Assembly: GCF_003751605.1 (NCBI RefSeq)
Contig: NZ_RJVJ01000001.1
Coordinates: 2,232,001 to 2,296,000, forward strand
DNA from: Kitasatospora cineracea
GTDB lineage: Bacteria > Actinomycetota > Actinomycetes > Streptomycetales > Streptomycetaceae
Reading direction: 5' to 3'
Length of the DNA: 64,000 nucleotides
Of this stretch, positions 16,755-24,704 are shown one piece after another (position 1 is the first letter of the stretch; each line of letters opens with the position of its first letter). The notes below the pieces were generated by a model, which saw only the letters and a program-made list of their open reading frames with translations, was not told the DNA's origin and ran no database searches. A program made the translations under genes and the position numbers.

Positions 16755-18611
16755 ATGTGCGGAATTGTTGGATATACCGGGCCTCAGTCGGCCCTGGACG
16801 TAGTGATCGCAGGTCTGCGGAGGCTGGAGTACCGGGGTTACGACTCGGCCGGCGTCGCGGTGCAGACCGCAGGAGCCGACGGGCAGTGGCTCCTGTCCAC
16901 CGACAAACGGGCCGGAAAGCTCGTCAACCTCGAGAAGTCGCTGGCCGAAACCCCCCTCCCGGCCGGCACCACGGGCATCGGACACACCCGGTGGGCCACC
17001 CACGGCGGCCCCACCGACGCCAACGCCCACCCCCACCTCGACGACCACCGCAAGGTCGCGGTCGTCCACAACGGCATCATCGAGAACTTCGCGCGGCTGC
17101 GCGCCGACCTCACCGACCGGGGCCGCACCCTCCGCTCCGAGACCGACACCGAGGTCGTCGCCCACCTACTCGCCGAGGCCTACGACGGCGACCTGGCCGA
17201 GGCCATGCGCGCCGTCTGCCGCCAGCTCGACGGCGCCTTCACCCTCGTCGCGGTGCACGCCGACGCCCCCGGCACGGTGGTCGGCGCCCGCCGCAACTCG
17301 CCGCTGGTGGTGGGCGTCGGCGACGGCGAGAACTTCCTCGCCTCGGACGTCGCCGCGTTCATCGCGCACACCCGCGAGGCCGTCGAGCTCGGCCAGGACC
17401 AGGTCGTCGAACTGCGCCCCGAGGGCGTCACGGTGACCAACTTCGACGGCACCCCCGCCGAGGTCCGCGAGTACCACGTCGACTGGGACGCCTCGGCCGC
17501 CGAGAAGGGCGGCTACGACTACTTCATGCTCAAGGAGATCGCCGAGCAGCCGAAGGCCGTCGCCGACACCCTCCTCGGCCGGATCGGCACCGACGGCCGG
17601 CTCACCCTCGACGAGCTGCGCATCCCCGACCAGGTGCTGCGCGAGGTCGACAAGGTGGTGATCGTCGCCTGCGGCACCGCGTTCCACGCCGGCATGATCG
17701 CCAAGTACGCGATCGAGCACTGGACCCGGGTCCCCTGCGAGGTCGAGGTCGCCAGCGAGTTCCGCTACCGCGACCCGATCATGGACGACCGCACCCTGGT
17801 GATCGCCATCTCGCAGTCCGGCGAGACCATGGACACCCTGATGGCGCTGCGGCACGCCCGCGAGCAGGGCGCCAAGGTGCTGGCGATCTGCAACACCAAC
17901 GGCTCGACCATCCCGCGCGAGTCCGACGCCGTCCTCTACACCCACGCCGGCCCCGAGGTCGCGGTCGCCTCCACCAAGGCGTTCCTGACCCAGCTGGTCG
18001 CCTGCTACCTGGTCGCCCTCTACCTGGGCCAGGTGCGCGGCACCAAGTGGGGCGACGAGATCTCCTCCGTGATCCGCGAACTCGGCGACGCCCCCCGGCA
18101 GGTCGAGCAGGTCCTCGGCACCATGGAGCCGGTCCGCGCGCTCGCCCGCTCGCTGGCCGACGCCCGCTCGGTGCTCTTCCTCGGCCGGCACGTCGGCTAC
18201 CCCGTGGCCCTCGAAGGCGCGCTCAAGCTCAAGGAGCTCGCCTACATGCACGCCGAGGGCTTCGCCGCCGGCGAGCTCAAGCACGGCCCGATCGCCCTGA
18301 TCGAGGAGGGCCTGCCGGTCGTCGTCGTGGTGCCCTCGCCGCGCGGCCGCTCGATCCTGCACGACAAGATCGTCTCCAACATCCAGGAGATCCGGGCCCG
18401 CGGCGCCCGCACCATCGTGATCGCCGAGGAGGGCGACGAGGCCGTCGTCCCCTACGCCGACCACCTGATCCGGATCCCGGTCACCCCGACCCTGCTCCAG
18501 CCCCTGGTCTCCACCGTCCCGCTCCAGGTCTTCGCCTGCGAGCTGGCCACCGCCAAGGGCCACGAGGTCGACCAGCCGCGCAACCTGGCCAAGTCCGTCA
18601 CGGTCGAGTAG
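16755..18611 (+). CDS. glmS: Glutamine--fructose-6-phosphate aminotransferase (isomerizing)
   Basis: GlmS makes glucosamine-6-phosphate from fructose-6-phosphate and glutamine, opening the amino-sugar pathway continued by GlmM (6.8 kb). The start is fixed by the Ntn-hydrolase N-terminus MCGIVGYTG, in which Cys2 becomes the catalytic residue after Met removal. The glutaminase half has GIGHTRWATHG and HNGIIENF. Two SIS domains follow (VACGTAFHAGMIAKYAIE and ISQSGETMDTL; then LGRHVGYPVALEGALKLKE). The protein ends with the conserved DQPRNLAKSVTVE. The length of 618 is normal. A TANNNT -10 directly before the ATG suggests leaderless expression; there is no glmS ribozyme. Confidence 0.98.
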   Translation: MCGIVGYTGPQSALDVVIAGLRRLEYRGYDSAGVAVQTAGADGQWLLSTDKRAGKLVNLEKSLAETPLPAGTTGIGHTRWATHGGPTDANAHPHLDDHRKVAVVHNGIIENFARLRADLTDRGRTLRSETDTEVVAHLLAEAYDGDLAEAMRAVCRQLDGAFTLVAVHADAPGTVVGARRNSPLVVGVGDGENFLASDVAAFIAHTREAVELGQDQVVELRPEGVTVTNFDGTPAEVREYHVDWDASAAEKGGYDYFMLKEIAEQPKAVADTLLGRIGTDGRLTLDELRIPDQVLREVDKVVIVACGTAFHAGMIAKYAIEHWTRVPCEVEVASEFRYRDPIMDDRTLVIAISQSGETMDTLMALRHAREQGAKVLAICNTNGSTIPRESDAVLYTHAGPEVAVASTKAFLTQLVACYLVALYLGQVRGTKWGDEISSVIRELGDAPRQVEQVLGTMEPVRALARSLADARSVLFLGRHVGYPVALEGALKLKELAYMHAEGFAAGELKHGPIALIEEGLPVVVVVPSPRGRSILHDKIVSNIQEIRARGARTIVIAEEGDEAVVPYADHLIRIPVTPTLLQPLVSTVPLQVFACELATAKGHEVDQPRNLAKSVTVE

Positions 18612-18620
18612 CACGCGTAT

Positions 18621-18664
18621 CGTCCGTGCCTGCGTAGTGGGTAGCCACTGTGCAGGCACGGACG
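18621..18664 (+). terminator. Long two-tier hairpin between glmS and acpS
   Basis: CGTCCGTGCCTGC pairs with GCAGGCACGGACG (13 bp), and inside it AGTGG pairs with CCACT around GTAG. The right arm ends immediately before the acpS Shine-Dalgarno AAGGAG. It can act as the glmS terminator or as an attenuator in front of acpS. Confidence 0.75.
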
Positions 18665-18676
18665 AAGGAGCGGGAC

Positions 18677-19045
18677 GTGATCATCGGGGTCGGCATCGAC
18701 GTGGCGGACATCGGGCGGTTCGGGGAGTCCCTGGAACGCACCCCCGGGCTCGCCGAACGCCTCTTCACCCCCGCCGAACTCATCCTCCCCTCCGGCCTGC
18801 GCCGCGGCACCGCCTCGCTGGCCGCCCGGTTCGCCGCGAAGGAGGCCGTCGCCAAGGCCCTCGGCGCACCCCCCGGCCTGCGCTGGGAGGACGCCGAAGT
18901 CCGGGTCGAGGACTCCGGCCGCCCCCTGCTCCACATCACCGGCACCGTCGAGGCCCGCGCCGCCGCGCTCGGCGTCACCTCCTGGCACCTCTCGCTCAGC
19001 CACGACGCGGGCGTCGCCTCGGCCGTCGTCATCGCGGAAGGGTGA
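18677..19045 (+). CDS. acpS: Holo-[acyl-carrier-protein] synthase
   Basis: AcpS transfers 4'-phosphopantetheine from CoA to the serine of acyl carrier proteins. The GTG start is chosen because it gives [15 protein letters not shown], the family opening, and GGAG lies 8 nt upstream; a longer reading frame from 18650 lies in the hairpin. The product is 122 residues. Metal-binding Asp in GIDVADI (about residue 8) and Glu in [13 protein letters not shown] (about 58) are present, and [16 protein letters not shown] closes the fold. Its CoA substrate depends on coaA, encoded just upstream. Confidence 0.96.
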   Translation: MIIGVGIDVADIGRFGESLERTPGLAERLFTPAELILPSGLRRGTASLAARFAAKEAVAKALGAPPGLRWEDAEVRVEDSGRPLLHITGTVEARAAALGVTSWHLSLSHDAGVASAVVIAEG

Positions 19046-19066
19046 GCAGCAGGGGGGCTTCGGTGA

Positions 19067-19100
19067 GAACGGCGGGATCCACAACAGGGGCCCGCCGTTC
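19067..19100 (+). terminator. Hairpin after acpS
   Basis: GAACGGCGGG pairs with CCCGCCGTTC around a 14-nt loop, 22 nt after the acpS stop. Flanking GGGGCTTCG/CGAGCCCC may extend the stem. Confidence 0.6.
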
Positions 19101-19110
19101 CCCGAGCCCC

Positions 19111-19140
19111 TGAACACGCCCCTCGTGAACACGCCCCTCG
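19111..19140 (+). repeat. 15-bp tandem duplication
   Basis: TGAACACGCCCCTCG occurs twice with no gap (19111-19125, 19126-19140), directly upstream of the nnrDE start codon region. It is non-coding and probably arose by slippage. Confidence 0.85.
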
Positions 19141-19159
19141 TCGAGAATGGAGAACCCGC

Positions 19160-20599
19160 ATGCGTCACGCCCACACCGTCGAGCAGGTCCGGGCCGCCGA
19201 GGCCGCGCTGATGGCCCGGCTGCCGGAGGGAGCGCTGATGCAGCGGGCCGCCGCCGGGCTGGCCGCCGTCTGCGCGGGGCTGCTGCCGCGGGTGTACGGG
19301 AGCCGGGTGCTGGTGCTGGCCGGGTCCGGGGACAACGGGGGAGACGCCCTGTACGCCGCCGCCCGGCTGGCCCGGCGCGGGGCCCGCGCCGAGGCGCTGC
19401 TGCTCGACCCGGCCAAGGCGCACGCCGGAGGGCTGGCCGCGCTGCTCGCCGCGGGCGGCCGGACCACCGCGGACCCGGACGCCTTCGGCCGGGCCGACCT
19501 GGTGCTGGACGGCATCGTCGGGATCGGCGGCCGCGGCCCGCTGCGCCCCGCCGCCGCCCCGTTCGCCGCCATGGCGCGCCGAGGCCGCCTGGTCGCCGTG
19601 GACGTCCCCTCCGGGGTGGACCCCGACACCGGCGAGGTCGCCGGGCCCGCGCTGCGCGCCGACGTCACGGTCTGCTTCGGCACCCACAAGCCCGGCCTGC
19701 TGATCGACCCCGGCGCGCGGTACGCGGGCGTCGTCCACCTGGTCGACCTCGGCCTCGACCTGCCGCCCGCCCCCGTCCGGGCCCTCCAGCACGCCGACGT
19801 GACCGCGCTGCTGCCCGTCCCCGGCGCGGAGAGCGACAAGTACCGGCGCGGGGTGGTCGGCGTCGCCGCCGGGTCCGCCCGCTACCCCGGCGCGGCCGTG
19901 CTGGCCGTCGCCGGGGCGCTGCACGGCGGGGCCGGGGCGGTGCGCTACACCGGGCACGCGGCCGCCGAGGTGGTCCGCCGGCACCCCGAGACGCTGGTCA
20001 CCGAGGACGGCCCGGCCCGGGCCGGACGCGTCCAGGCGTGGGTGGTCGGCCCGGGCGGCGGCGAGGACGCCGAACGCACCCTGCGCGAGGCGCTCGACAC
20101 CGGCGCGCCCGTCCTGGCCGACGCCGACGCCCTCACCGAACTCGCCCGCCTCGGCCCGGCCGCGCTGGCCGGCCGCGACGCGCCCGTCCTGCTCACCCCG
20201 CACGCCGGGGAGGCCGCCCGGCTGCTCGCGGGCGTCGGCGAGGACGCCGACGCCGACGCGGTCGCCGCCCGGCGGCTGCGGGCGGCCCGGCTGCTCGCCG
20301 CCCGCTACGGCGCGACCGTGCTGCTCAAGGGCTCCACCACGGTCGTCGCCGACCCGGACGGCCGGGCCCGGGTCAACTCCACCGGCACCGGCTGGCTCGG
20401 CACCGCCGGCAGCGGCGACGTCCTGTCCGGCCTGGCCGGCTCGCTGCTCGCCACCGGACTCGCCCCGCTGGACGCCGCCTCCGCCGCCGCCTACCTGCAC
20501 GGCCTGGCCGGGCGCCACGCGGCGGGCCCCGGCGCCCCGATCACCGCCCTCGACCTCGCCGCCGCCCTGCACCACGCCTGGGGCTCGCTCACCGGCTGA
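19160..20599 (+). CDS. nnr: Bifunctional NAD(P)HX epimerase/dehydratase
   Basis: This enzyme repairs hydrated NADH and NADPH. The N-terminal YjeF-type epimerase (about 1-205) has LAGSGDNGGDALYAARLA near residue 50 and VDVPSGVDPDTGEV near 150. The C-terminal dehydratase (about 220-479) has LLTPHAGEAARLL, VLLKGSTTVVADPDG and NSTGTGWLGTAGSGDVLSG, the ribokinase-like ATP/ADP loop. The 479-residue length fits a fused protein. The ATG is preceded by GAGAATGGAGAA. It lies between acpS and alr, the usual actinobacterial order, and has its own upstream spacer with a tandem repeat. Confidence 0.95.
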   Translation: MRHAHTVEQVRAAEAALMARLPEGALMQRAAAGLAAVCAGLLPRVYGSRVLVLAGSGDNGGDALYAAARLARRGARAEALLLDPAKAHAGGLAALLAAGGRTTADPDAFGRADLVLDGIVGIGGRGPLRPAAAPFAAMARRGRLVAVDVPSGVDPDTGEVAGPALRADVTVCFGTHKPGLLIDPGARYAGVVHLVDLGLDLPPAPVRALQHADVTALLPVPGAESDKYRRGVVGVAAGSARYPGAAVLAVAGALHGGAGAVRYTGHAAAEVVRRHPETLVTEDGPARAGRVQAWVVGPGGGEDAERTLREALDTGAPVLADADALTELARLGPAALAGRDAPVLLTPHAGEAARLLAGVGEDADADAVAARRLRAARLLAARYGATVLLKGSTTVVADPDGRARVNSTGTGWLGTAGSGDVLSGLAGSLLATGLAPLDAASAAAYLHGLAGRHAAGPGAPITALDLAAALHHAWGSLTG

Positions 20600-20754
20600 G
20601 GCCCGCCCGCCCGACCCGACACCGGAACCGGAACGCGGGCCACCGCGTGGAAGCACCCGGGACGGCCGACGGGGCGGGGCGGGCGGGTGACGCGCCCCCG
20701 GCGGGCCGTGCCCCTGCTGGGGGGAGTGGCCGCTGTCTGGGAGACTGATACGCG

Positions 20755-21939
20755 ATGACGACTGCGAACACCACCGGGACGCCCGCACTGACCCAGGGCG
20801 CGCGGGCCGAGGCGACCATCGACCTGGCCGCGCTGCGCGACAACCTGGCCGCGCTGCGCGCGCGCACCAACGGGCCCGAGCTGATGGCGGTGGTCAAGGC
20901 GGACGCCTACGGCCACGGCGCGCTGCGGTGCGCCCGGGAGGCGGTCGCGGCGGGCGCGGGCTGGCTCGGGACGGCCACGCCGCAGGAGGCGCTCGCCCTG
21001 CGGGCCGCGGGCATCGGCCCGGAGCAGGCCCGGATCCTGTGCTGGCTGTGGACGCCGGGCGGGCCGTGGGCGCGGGCGCTGCGCGAGTCGGTGGACGTCT
21101 CGGTCAGCGGGCAGTGGGCGCTGGACGAACTGCTGGCCGCCGTCCGGGAGACCGGCATCCCGGCCCGGGTGCACCTGAAGGCCGACACCGGCCTGGGCCG
21201 CAACGGCTGCCAGCCGCACGACTGGCCCGACCTGGTGGAGAACGCCGTCAAGGCGCAGGCCGACGGCCTGCTGCGGGTGGTCGGCGTCTGGTCGCACTTC
21301 GCGGCCGCCGACGAACCCGGACACCCCTCGATCCAGGCCCAGCTGGACTCGTTCGCGCAGGCCCTGGCGTTCGCCGAGCGGGCCGGCGTCGACCCCGAGG
21401 TGCGGCACCTGGCGAACTCCCCGGCGACGCTGCTGCTGCCGCAGTCGCACTACGACCTGGTCCGGCCCGGCCTGGCCATGTACGGCCTGTCGCCCGTCCC
21501 CGACGTCGGCTCCCCGGCCGACTTCGGGCTGCGCCCGGTGATGTCGCTGGCGGCCCGGCTGGCGCTGGTCAAGCGGGCGCCCGGCGGCCACGGCATCTCG
21601 TACGGGCACCACTACACGACGGCCGGCCCGACCACGCTCGGCCTGGTCCCGCTCGGCTACGCGGACGGCGTGCCGCGGCACGCCAGCAACACCGGGCCGG
21701 TGCAGATCGGCTCGACCTGGTACCGGGTGGCGGGCCGGGTGGCGATGGACCAGTTCGTCGTCGACCTCGGCGGGGACACCCCGGAGACCGGCGACGAGGT
21801 GCTGCTGTTCGGCTCCGGCGAGCGGGGCGAGCCCACCGCCGAGGACTGGGCGCGGGCCTGCGGCACCATCGCGTACGAGATCATCACCCGGATCGGGGGC
21901 CGGGTCCCCCGACGCTACGTCGGCGGACTGCGGGGGTGA
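20755..21939 (+). CDS. alr: Alanine racemase
   Basis: Alr is a PLP enzyme that makes D-alanine for peptidoglycan. The PLP lysine is in MAVVKADAYGHGA (about residues 43-55). The RxGLGRNG-like segment KADTGLGRNG follows, and the second-subunit catalytic Tyr lies in LGYADGVPRHASN. VAMDQFVVDLG is near residue 330. The length of 394 residues is normal. The ATG has no strong Shine-Dalgarno. The alpha/beta hydrolase gene starts 4 nt after its stop, so the two are probably co-transcribed. Confidence 0.97.
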   Translation: MTTANTTGTPALTQGARAEATIDLAALRDNLAALRARTNGPELMAVVKADAYGHGALRCAREAVAAGAGWLGTATPQEALALRAAGIGPEQARILCWLWTPGGPWARALRESVDVSVSGQWALDELLAAVRETGIPARVHLKADTGLGRNGCQPHDWPDLVENAVKAQADGLLRVVGVWSHFAAADEPGHPSIQAQLDSFAQALAFAERAGVDPEVRHLANSPATLLLPQSHYDLVRPGLAMYGLSPVPDVGSPADFGLRPVMSLAARLALVKRAPGGHGISYGHHYTTAGPTTLGLVPLGYADGVPRHASNTGPVQIGSTWYRVAGRVAMDQFVVDLGGDTPETGDEVLLFGSGERGEPTAEDWARACGTIAYEIITRIGGRVPRRYVGGLRG

Positions 21940-21942
21940 CCG

Positions 21943-23094
21943 ATGGCTGAGGAGTCCACCGGCGGGGTGTCCAGGGCCGGGCTGATCGGCATCTCGCTGG
22001 GCGTGCTGGCGGCCGGCGCCGCGGCCGGGGTGGCGATAGAGCGGATGACGGTCGGCCGGGCGATGCGCAAGCGGGCCCGCGAGGAGCTCGACGCGGCCGC
22101 CGCCTTCGGCTCGCTGCGCGGCACCGCCACCACGGTGCCCGCCGCCGACGGCACCGGCCTGTACGTCGAGGTCGACGAGGCCCCGGCGGCCGGCGGGCCG
22201 ACCGTGGTGTTCTGCCACGGCTACTGCCTCAACCAGGACGGCTGGCACTTCCAGCGGGCCGCGCTGCGCGGCGCGCTGCGCACCGTGTTCTGGGACCAGC
22301 GCAGCCACGGCCGCTCCGAGCGCTCCCGCTCGTACGCGGGCGGCGAGCCCGCCTCGATCGACCAGCTCGGCGCGGACCTGGAGGCGGTGCTGGACGCGGC
22401 CGTCCCCGAGGGGCCGATCGTGCTGGTCGGGCACTCGATGGGCGGCATGACCGTGATGGCGCTGGCCGACCGGCGCCCCGAACTGTTCGGCCCCGGCGGC
22501 CGGGTGGCCGGCGTCGCGCTGATCGGCACCCTGGCGGGCGACTGGGACGCGGTGCCGCTGGGCCTGCCCGCGGTCGGCGCCAAGGTGGTCAAGCGGGTCG
22601 CGCCCGGGGTGATACGGCTGCTGGGCCGCCAGGTCGAACTGGTCGAGGCCACCCGGCGCTGGGGCGCCGACCTGGCCGCGGTGTTCTACCGGCGCTTCTC
22701 GTTCGGCGGCAAGGACGTCGACCCGGCGGTGGCCCGGTTCGCCGAGCAACTCCTGGACGCCACCCCGATCGACGTGGTCGCCGAGTTCTACCCGACATTC
22801 TCCGCGCACGACAAGCGGGCCGCGCTGGCCGCCATGGACGGCCTGCCGGTCCTCGTCCTGGCCGGCACCAAGGACCTGCTCACCCCGCCCGAGTACTCCG
22901 AGGCGATCGCCGCCGCACTGCCCGCCGCCCGGCTGGTGCTGGTGCCGGACGCCGGGCACCTGGTGATGCTGGAGCGCCCCGGCACCGTCGACCGGGAGCT
23001 CGCCGCGCTGCTGGAGCGCGCCGCCGACCGGGCCGGGACCGGCCCGCTGCCGGACGCGGTGCGGGAGCTGGCAGCCGAGCGGCCCGAGGACTGA
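21943..23094 (+). CDS. Alpha/beta hydrolase with N-terminal membrane segment
   Basis: The 383-residue protein has a hydrophobic stretch at about residues 12-32 (a membrane anchor or uncleaved signal), then an alpha/beta hydrolase fold. FCHGYCLNQDGW is near 90 (oxyanion HG), GHSMGGMT gives the nucleophile Ser165, LAGTKDLLTPP is near 308 (acid Asp) and DAGHLVMLERP supplies the His near 340. The ATG follows the alr stop by 4 nt and precedes tsaE. This alr-hydrolase-tsaE order recurs in Streptomyces, but the substrate is unknown; an esterase or lipase-like role at the membrane is an inference. Confidence 0.9.
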   Translation: MAEESTGGVSRAGLIGISLGVLAAGAAAGVAIERMTVGRAMRKRAREELDAAAAFGSLRGTATTVPAADGTGLYVEVDEAPAAGGPTVVFCHGYCLNQDGWHFQRAALRGALRTVFWDQRSHGRSERSRSYAGGEPASIDQLGADLEAVLDAAVPEGPIVLVGHSMGGMTVMALADRRPELFGPGGRVAGVALIGTLAGDWDAVPLGLPAVGAKVVKRVAPGVIRLLGRQVELVEATRRWGADLAAVFYRRFSFGGKDVDPAVARFAEQLLDATPIDVVAEFYPTFSAHDKRAALAAMDGLPVLVLAGTKDLLTPPEYSEAIAAALPAARLVLVPDAGHLVMLERPGTVDRELAALLERAADRAGTGPLPDAVRELAAERPED

Positions 23095-23155
23095 GCGGAA
23101 CGCTTCGCCCGGTGTGGCACCTTAGGGGTGGCCGCAACGAACGAAGAAGGACGCC

Positions 23156-23665
23156 ATGGGCTCGCAGACCACTCTGACCGTCGACACCGCGGAGCGGATG
23201 ACCGGCCTCGGCCGGCGCCTGGCCGCCCTGCTGCGCCCCGGCGACCTGGTGCTGCTCTCGGGGGAGCTGGGCGCCGGCAAGACCACGCTGACCCGCGGCC
23301 TGGGCGAGGGCCTGGGGGTGCGCGGCGCGGTCACCTCGCCGACCTTCGTGATCGCCCGGGTGCACCCCTCGCTGACCGGCGGCCCCGCGCTGGTGCACGT
23401 CGACGCGTACCGGCTGGCCGGCGGCCTGGACGAGATGGAGGACCTCGACCTGGACGTGTCGCTGCCCGAGTCGGTGGTCGTCGTGGAGTGGGGCGAGGGC
23501 AAGGTCGAGGAGCTGTCCGAGAACCGGCTGGAGATCCGGATCGAGCGCACCCTGGGCGGCGAGACGGCGGACGAGCTGGGCGAGTCGGACGGGCGGCGGG
23601 TCACCGTCACCGGGCTGGGCGGGCGCTGGGACGCCGCGGACCTCACCGGTTTGAGTGAGAACTGA
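23156..23665 (+). CDS. tsaE: tRNA threonylcarbamoyladenosine biosynthesis ATPase TsaE
   Basis: TsaE is the small ATPase that resets the TsaB-TsaD complex during t6A37 synthesis on ANN-reading tRNAs. The Walker A motif LSGELGAGKTTLTRGL is at about 34-49, followed by TSPTFVIAR (switch-like, about 60-68) and VHVDAYRL (Walker B-like). VVVVEWGEGKVEEL is near 105. The length of 169 residues is normal. The ATG is preceded by AGAAGGA. Its partners tsaB, rimI and tsaD follow 1 kb downstream, separated by two unrelated small genes. Confidence 0.95.
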   Translation: MGSQTTLTVDTAERMTGLGRRLAALLRPGDLVLLSGELGAGKTTLTRGLGEGLGVRGAVTSPTFVIARVHPSLTGGPALVHVDAYRLAGGLDEMEDLDLDVSLPESVVVVEWGEGKVEELSENRLEIRIERTLGGETADELGESDGRRVTVTGLGGRWDAADLTGLSEN

Positions 23666-23670
23666 CCCGG

Positions 23671-23694
23671 GTTTCCGACAGCGTGTCGGGAAAC
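23671..23694 (+). terminator. Terminator hairpin after tsaE
   Basis: GTTTCC and GACA pair with TGTC and GGAAAC around GCG, with one bulged G. It starts 6 nt after the tsaE stop. Confidence 0.7.
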
Positions 23695-23738
23695 GGTTGC
23701 GGCGCACGGCGGGGCCGTGATGGGATGGCGCCAGCAGG

Positions 23739-23752
23739 TTAGGTATGCCTAA
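23739..23752 (+). promoter_or_regulatory. Iron-box-like inverted repeat (DmdR/IdeR type)
   Basis: TTAGGTATGCCTAA is an inverted repeat (TTAGG/CCTAA) within AGGTTAGGTATGCCTAACTA. It agrees at about 13 of 19 positions with the actinobacterial DtxR-family box TTAGGTTAGGCTAACCTAA as I recall it. It ends 4 nt before the Shine-Dalgarno of the small ORF at 23768, a position where a bound repressor would block transcription. Confidence 0.55.
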
Positions 23753-23767
23753 CTAGGGAGGCGCCCG

Positions 23768-23929
23768 ATGGCGAGCACACCCCCCAGGACCACCGAGGAC
23801 CGCCCCGCGGCCCGGCCGGCCGCCGAGCCGGAGCGGGCCGCCGCCGCACCGGTGCCGATGCGCGCCCTGCTGGCGGCCGGCCGGGCCGCCGAGGCCGTCT
23901 CCACCCCGCCGGAGCGCGACGCGGCCTGA
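23768..23929 (+). CDS. 53-residue Ala/Pro/Arg-rich microprotein, putatively iron-regulated
   Basis: The family is not recognised. The ORF opens with ATG 6 nt after a good Shine-Dalgarno (GGGAGG, 23756-23761) and just after an iron-box-like repeat. The product is 53 residues: a disordered N-terminus rich in Thr, Pro, Arg and Glu, then a short amphipathic stretch (PVPMRALLAAGRAAEAV, about 30-46). There is no signal peptide, no cysteine and no membrane helix. Third codon positions are G/C throughout, in line with coding. If the operator is real, the peptide would be made under iron limitation. It could also be a small leader ORF. Confidence 0.55.
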   Translation: MASTPPRTTEDRPAARPAAEPERAAAAPVPMRALLAAGRAAEAVSTPPERDAA

Positions 23930-23982
23930 GCACAGCGCCGAGCACGGTACGGCCGAGCGCGGCGCCGGGGCGGCGACCCGGG

Positions 23983-24552
23983 TCAGGCGATCACCACCAC
24001 CCGGGTGCCGTTCGGCGCGAAGTCCCACAGTGCCTGGCCGTCCGCCCGGGACGCCCGGAGGCCGCCGGTCTTCGTCCTCGGGTCCAGCGTCGGGGCCGGC
24101 GCCTTCTCGTCCACCAGGGCGCTGAACCCGAACACCGTGCCGGACTGCTGGGCGAACCGCACCACGTGCTCGATCTGCCGCCCGTCCGTGCCGGTGCCCG
24201 CCGCGGTCCGGCTGGTGACGGTGTAGGTGCCCGCGGCCGGCAGGGTGTTGCCCGGCACCACCTTGAACGCGGCCACCACCGGGTTCGGCTTCTTCGGGTC
24301 GACCAGCCACACCTGGTGCTCCTGCAGCGCGTACACCACCCGCAGGCCGGTGCCGGACTCGGCGGGCAGCGGCGGCACGGTCGGCCGGGCGCTCTCCGGG
24401 GCGGAGGCCGACGGGGCCGCGCTCGACGCGGACGGCACCGCCGCGACCGCGCGCGAGGCCGCGCCGTTCGCCTGGAAGGCCAGCAGCCCGATCACCGCCA
24501 GGGCACCCAGGGTCAGCCCGCCGACCACCGCACCAGGACCCAGCTTCGCCAC
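23983..24552 (-). CDS. Membrane-anchored YkuD-like protein lacking catalytic residues
   Basis: The 189-residue protein has one N-terminal membrane helix (about 9-26), a Ser/Ala/Pro linker and an extracytoplasmic domain from about 68. The domain reads like a YkuD L,D-transpeptidase: VVYALQEHQVWLVD (strand with Q/V pattern), TLPAAGTYTV (TP.G.y.v position) and a C-terminal DGQALWDFAPNGTRVVVI (DA..LYd.v..GTpV.I position). The catalytic His-Gly and Ser-x-Gly-Cys-Ile are missing: the equivalents read FGFSA and TGGLRA, and the domain has no Cys. So it is probably not a transpeptidase. A binding or regulatory role is an inference. It is divergent from tsaB. Confidence 0.75.
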   Translation of the reverse strand: MAKLGPGAVVGGLTLGALAVIGLLAFQANGAASRAVAAVPSASSAAPSASAPESARPTVPPLPAESGTGLRVVYALQEHQVWLVDPKKPNPVVAAFKVVPGNTLPAAGTYTVTSRTAAGTGTDGRQIEHVVRFAQQSGTVFGFSALVDEKAPAPTLDPRTKTGGLRASRADGQALWDFAPNGTRVVVIA

Positions 24553-24691
24553 GTCAGCTCCTCAACGCTCCGCGCCGCACCGTATCGACCTCAGCGAAGC
24601 CCATCGTGCCAGGTGCGGTCCGCCGTTCCGGCCTCCTGCCGGACGTGTGTTCCGGCCGGACCGGGTCGCACGGGCCCCGCGCCGGACCCTC

Positions 24692-24697
24692 TAACCT
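24692..24697 (+). promoter_or_regulatory. -10 hexamer for tsaB (leaderless transcript likely)
   Basis: TAACCT matches TANNNT and ends 7 nt before the tsaB GTG at 24705, the same spacing as at glmS. No Shine-Dalgarno lies in between. Confidence 0.45.
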
Positions 24698-24704
24698 TGG
24701 ACCC

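Noticed and set aside
16755..16800. glmS ribozyme or other riboswitch
   Set aside because: There is no room: the start codon seems to coincide with the transcript start, and no ribozyme core is seen.
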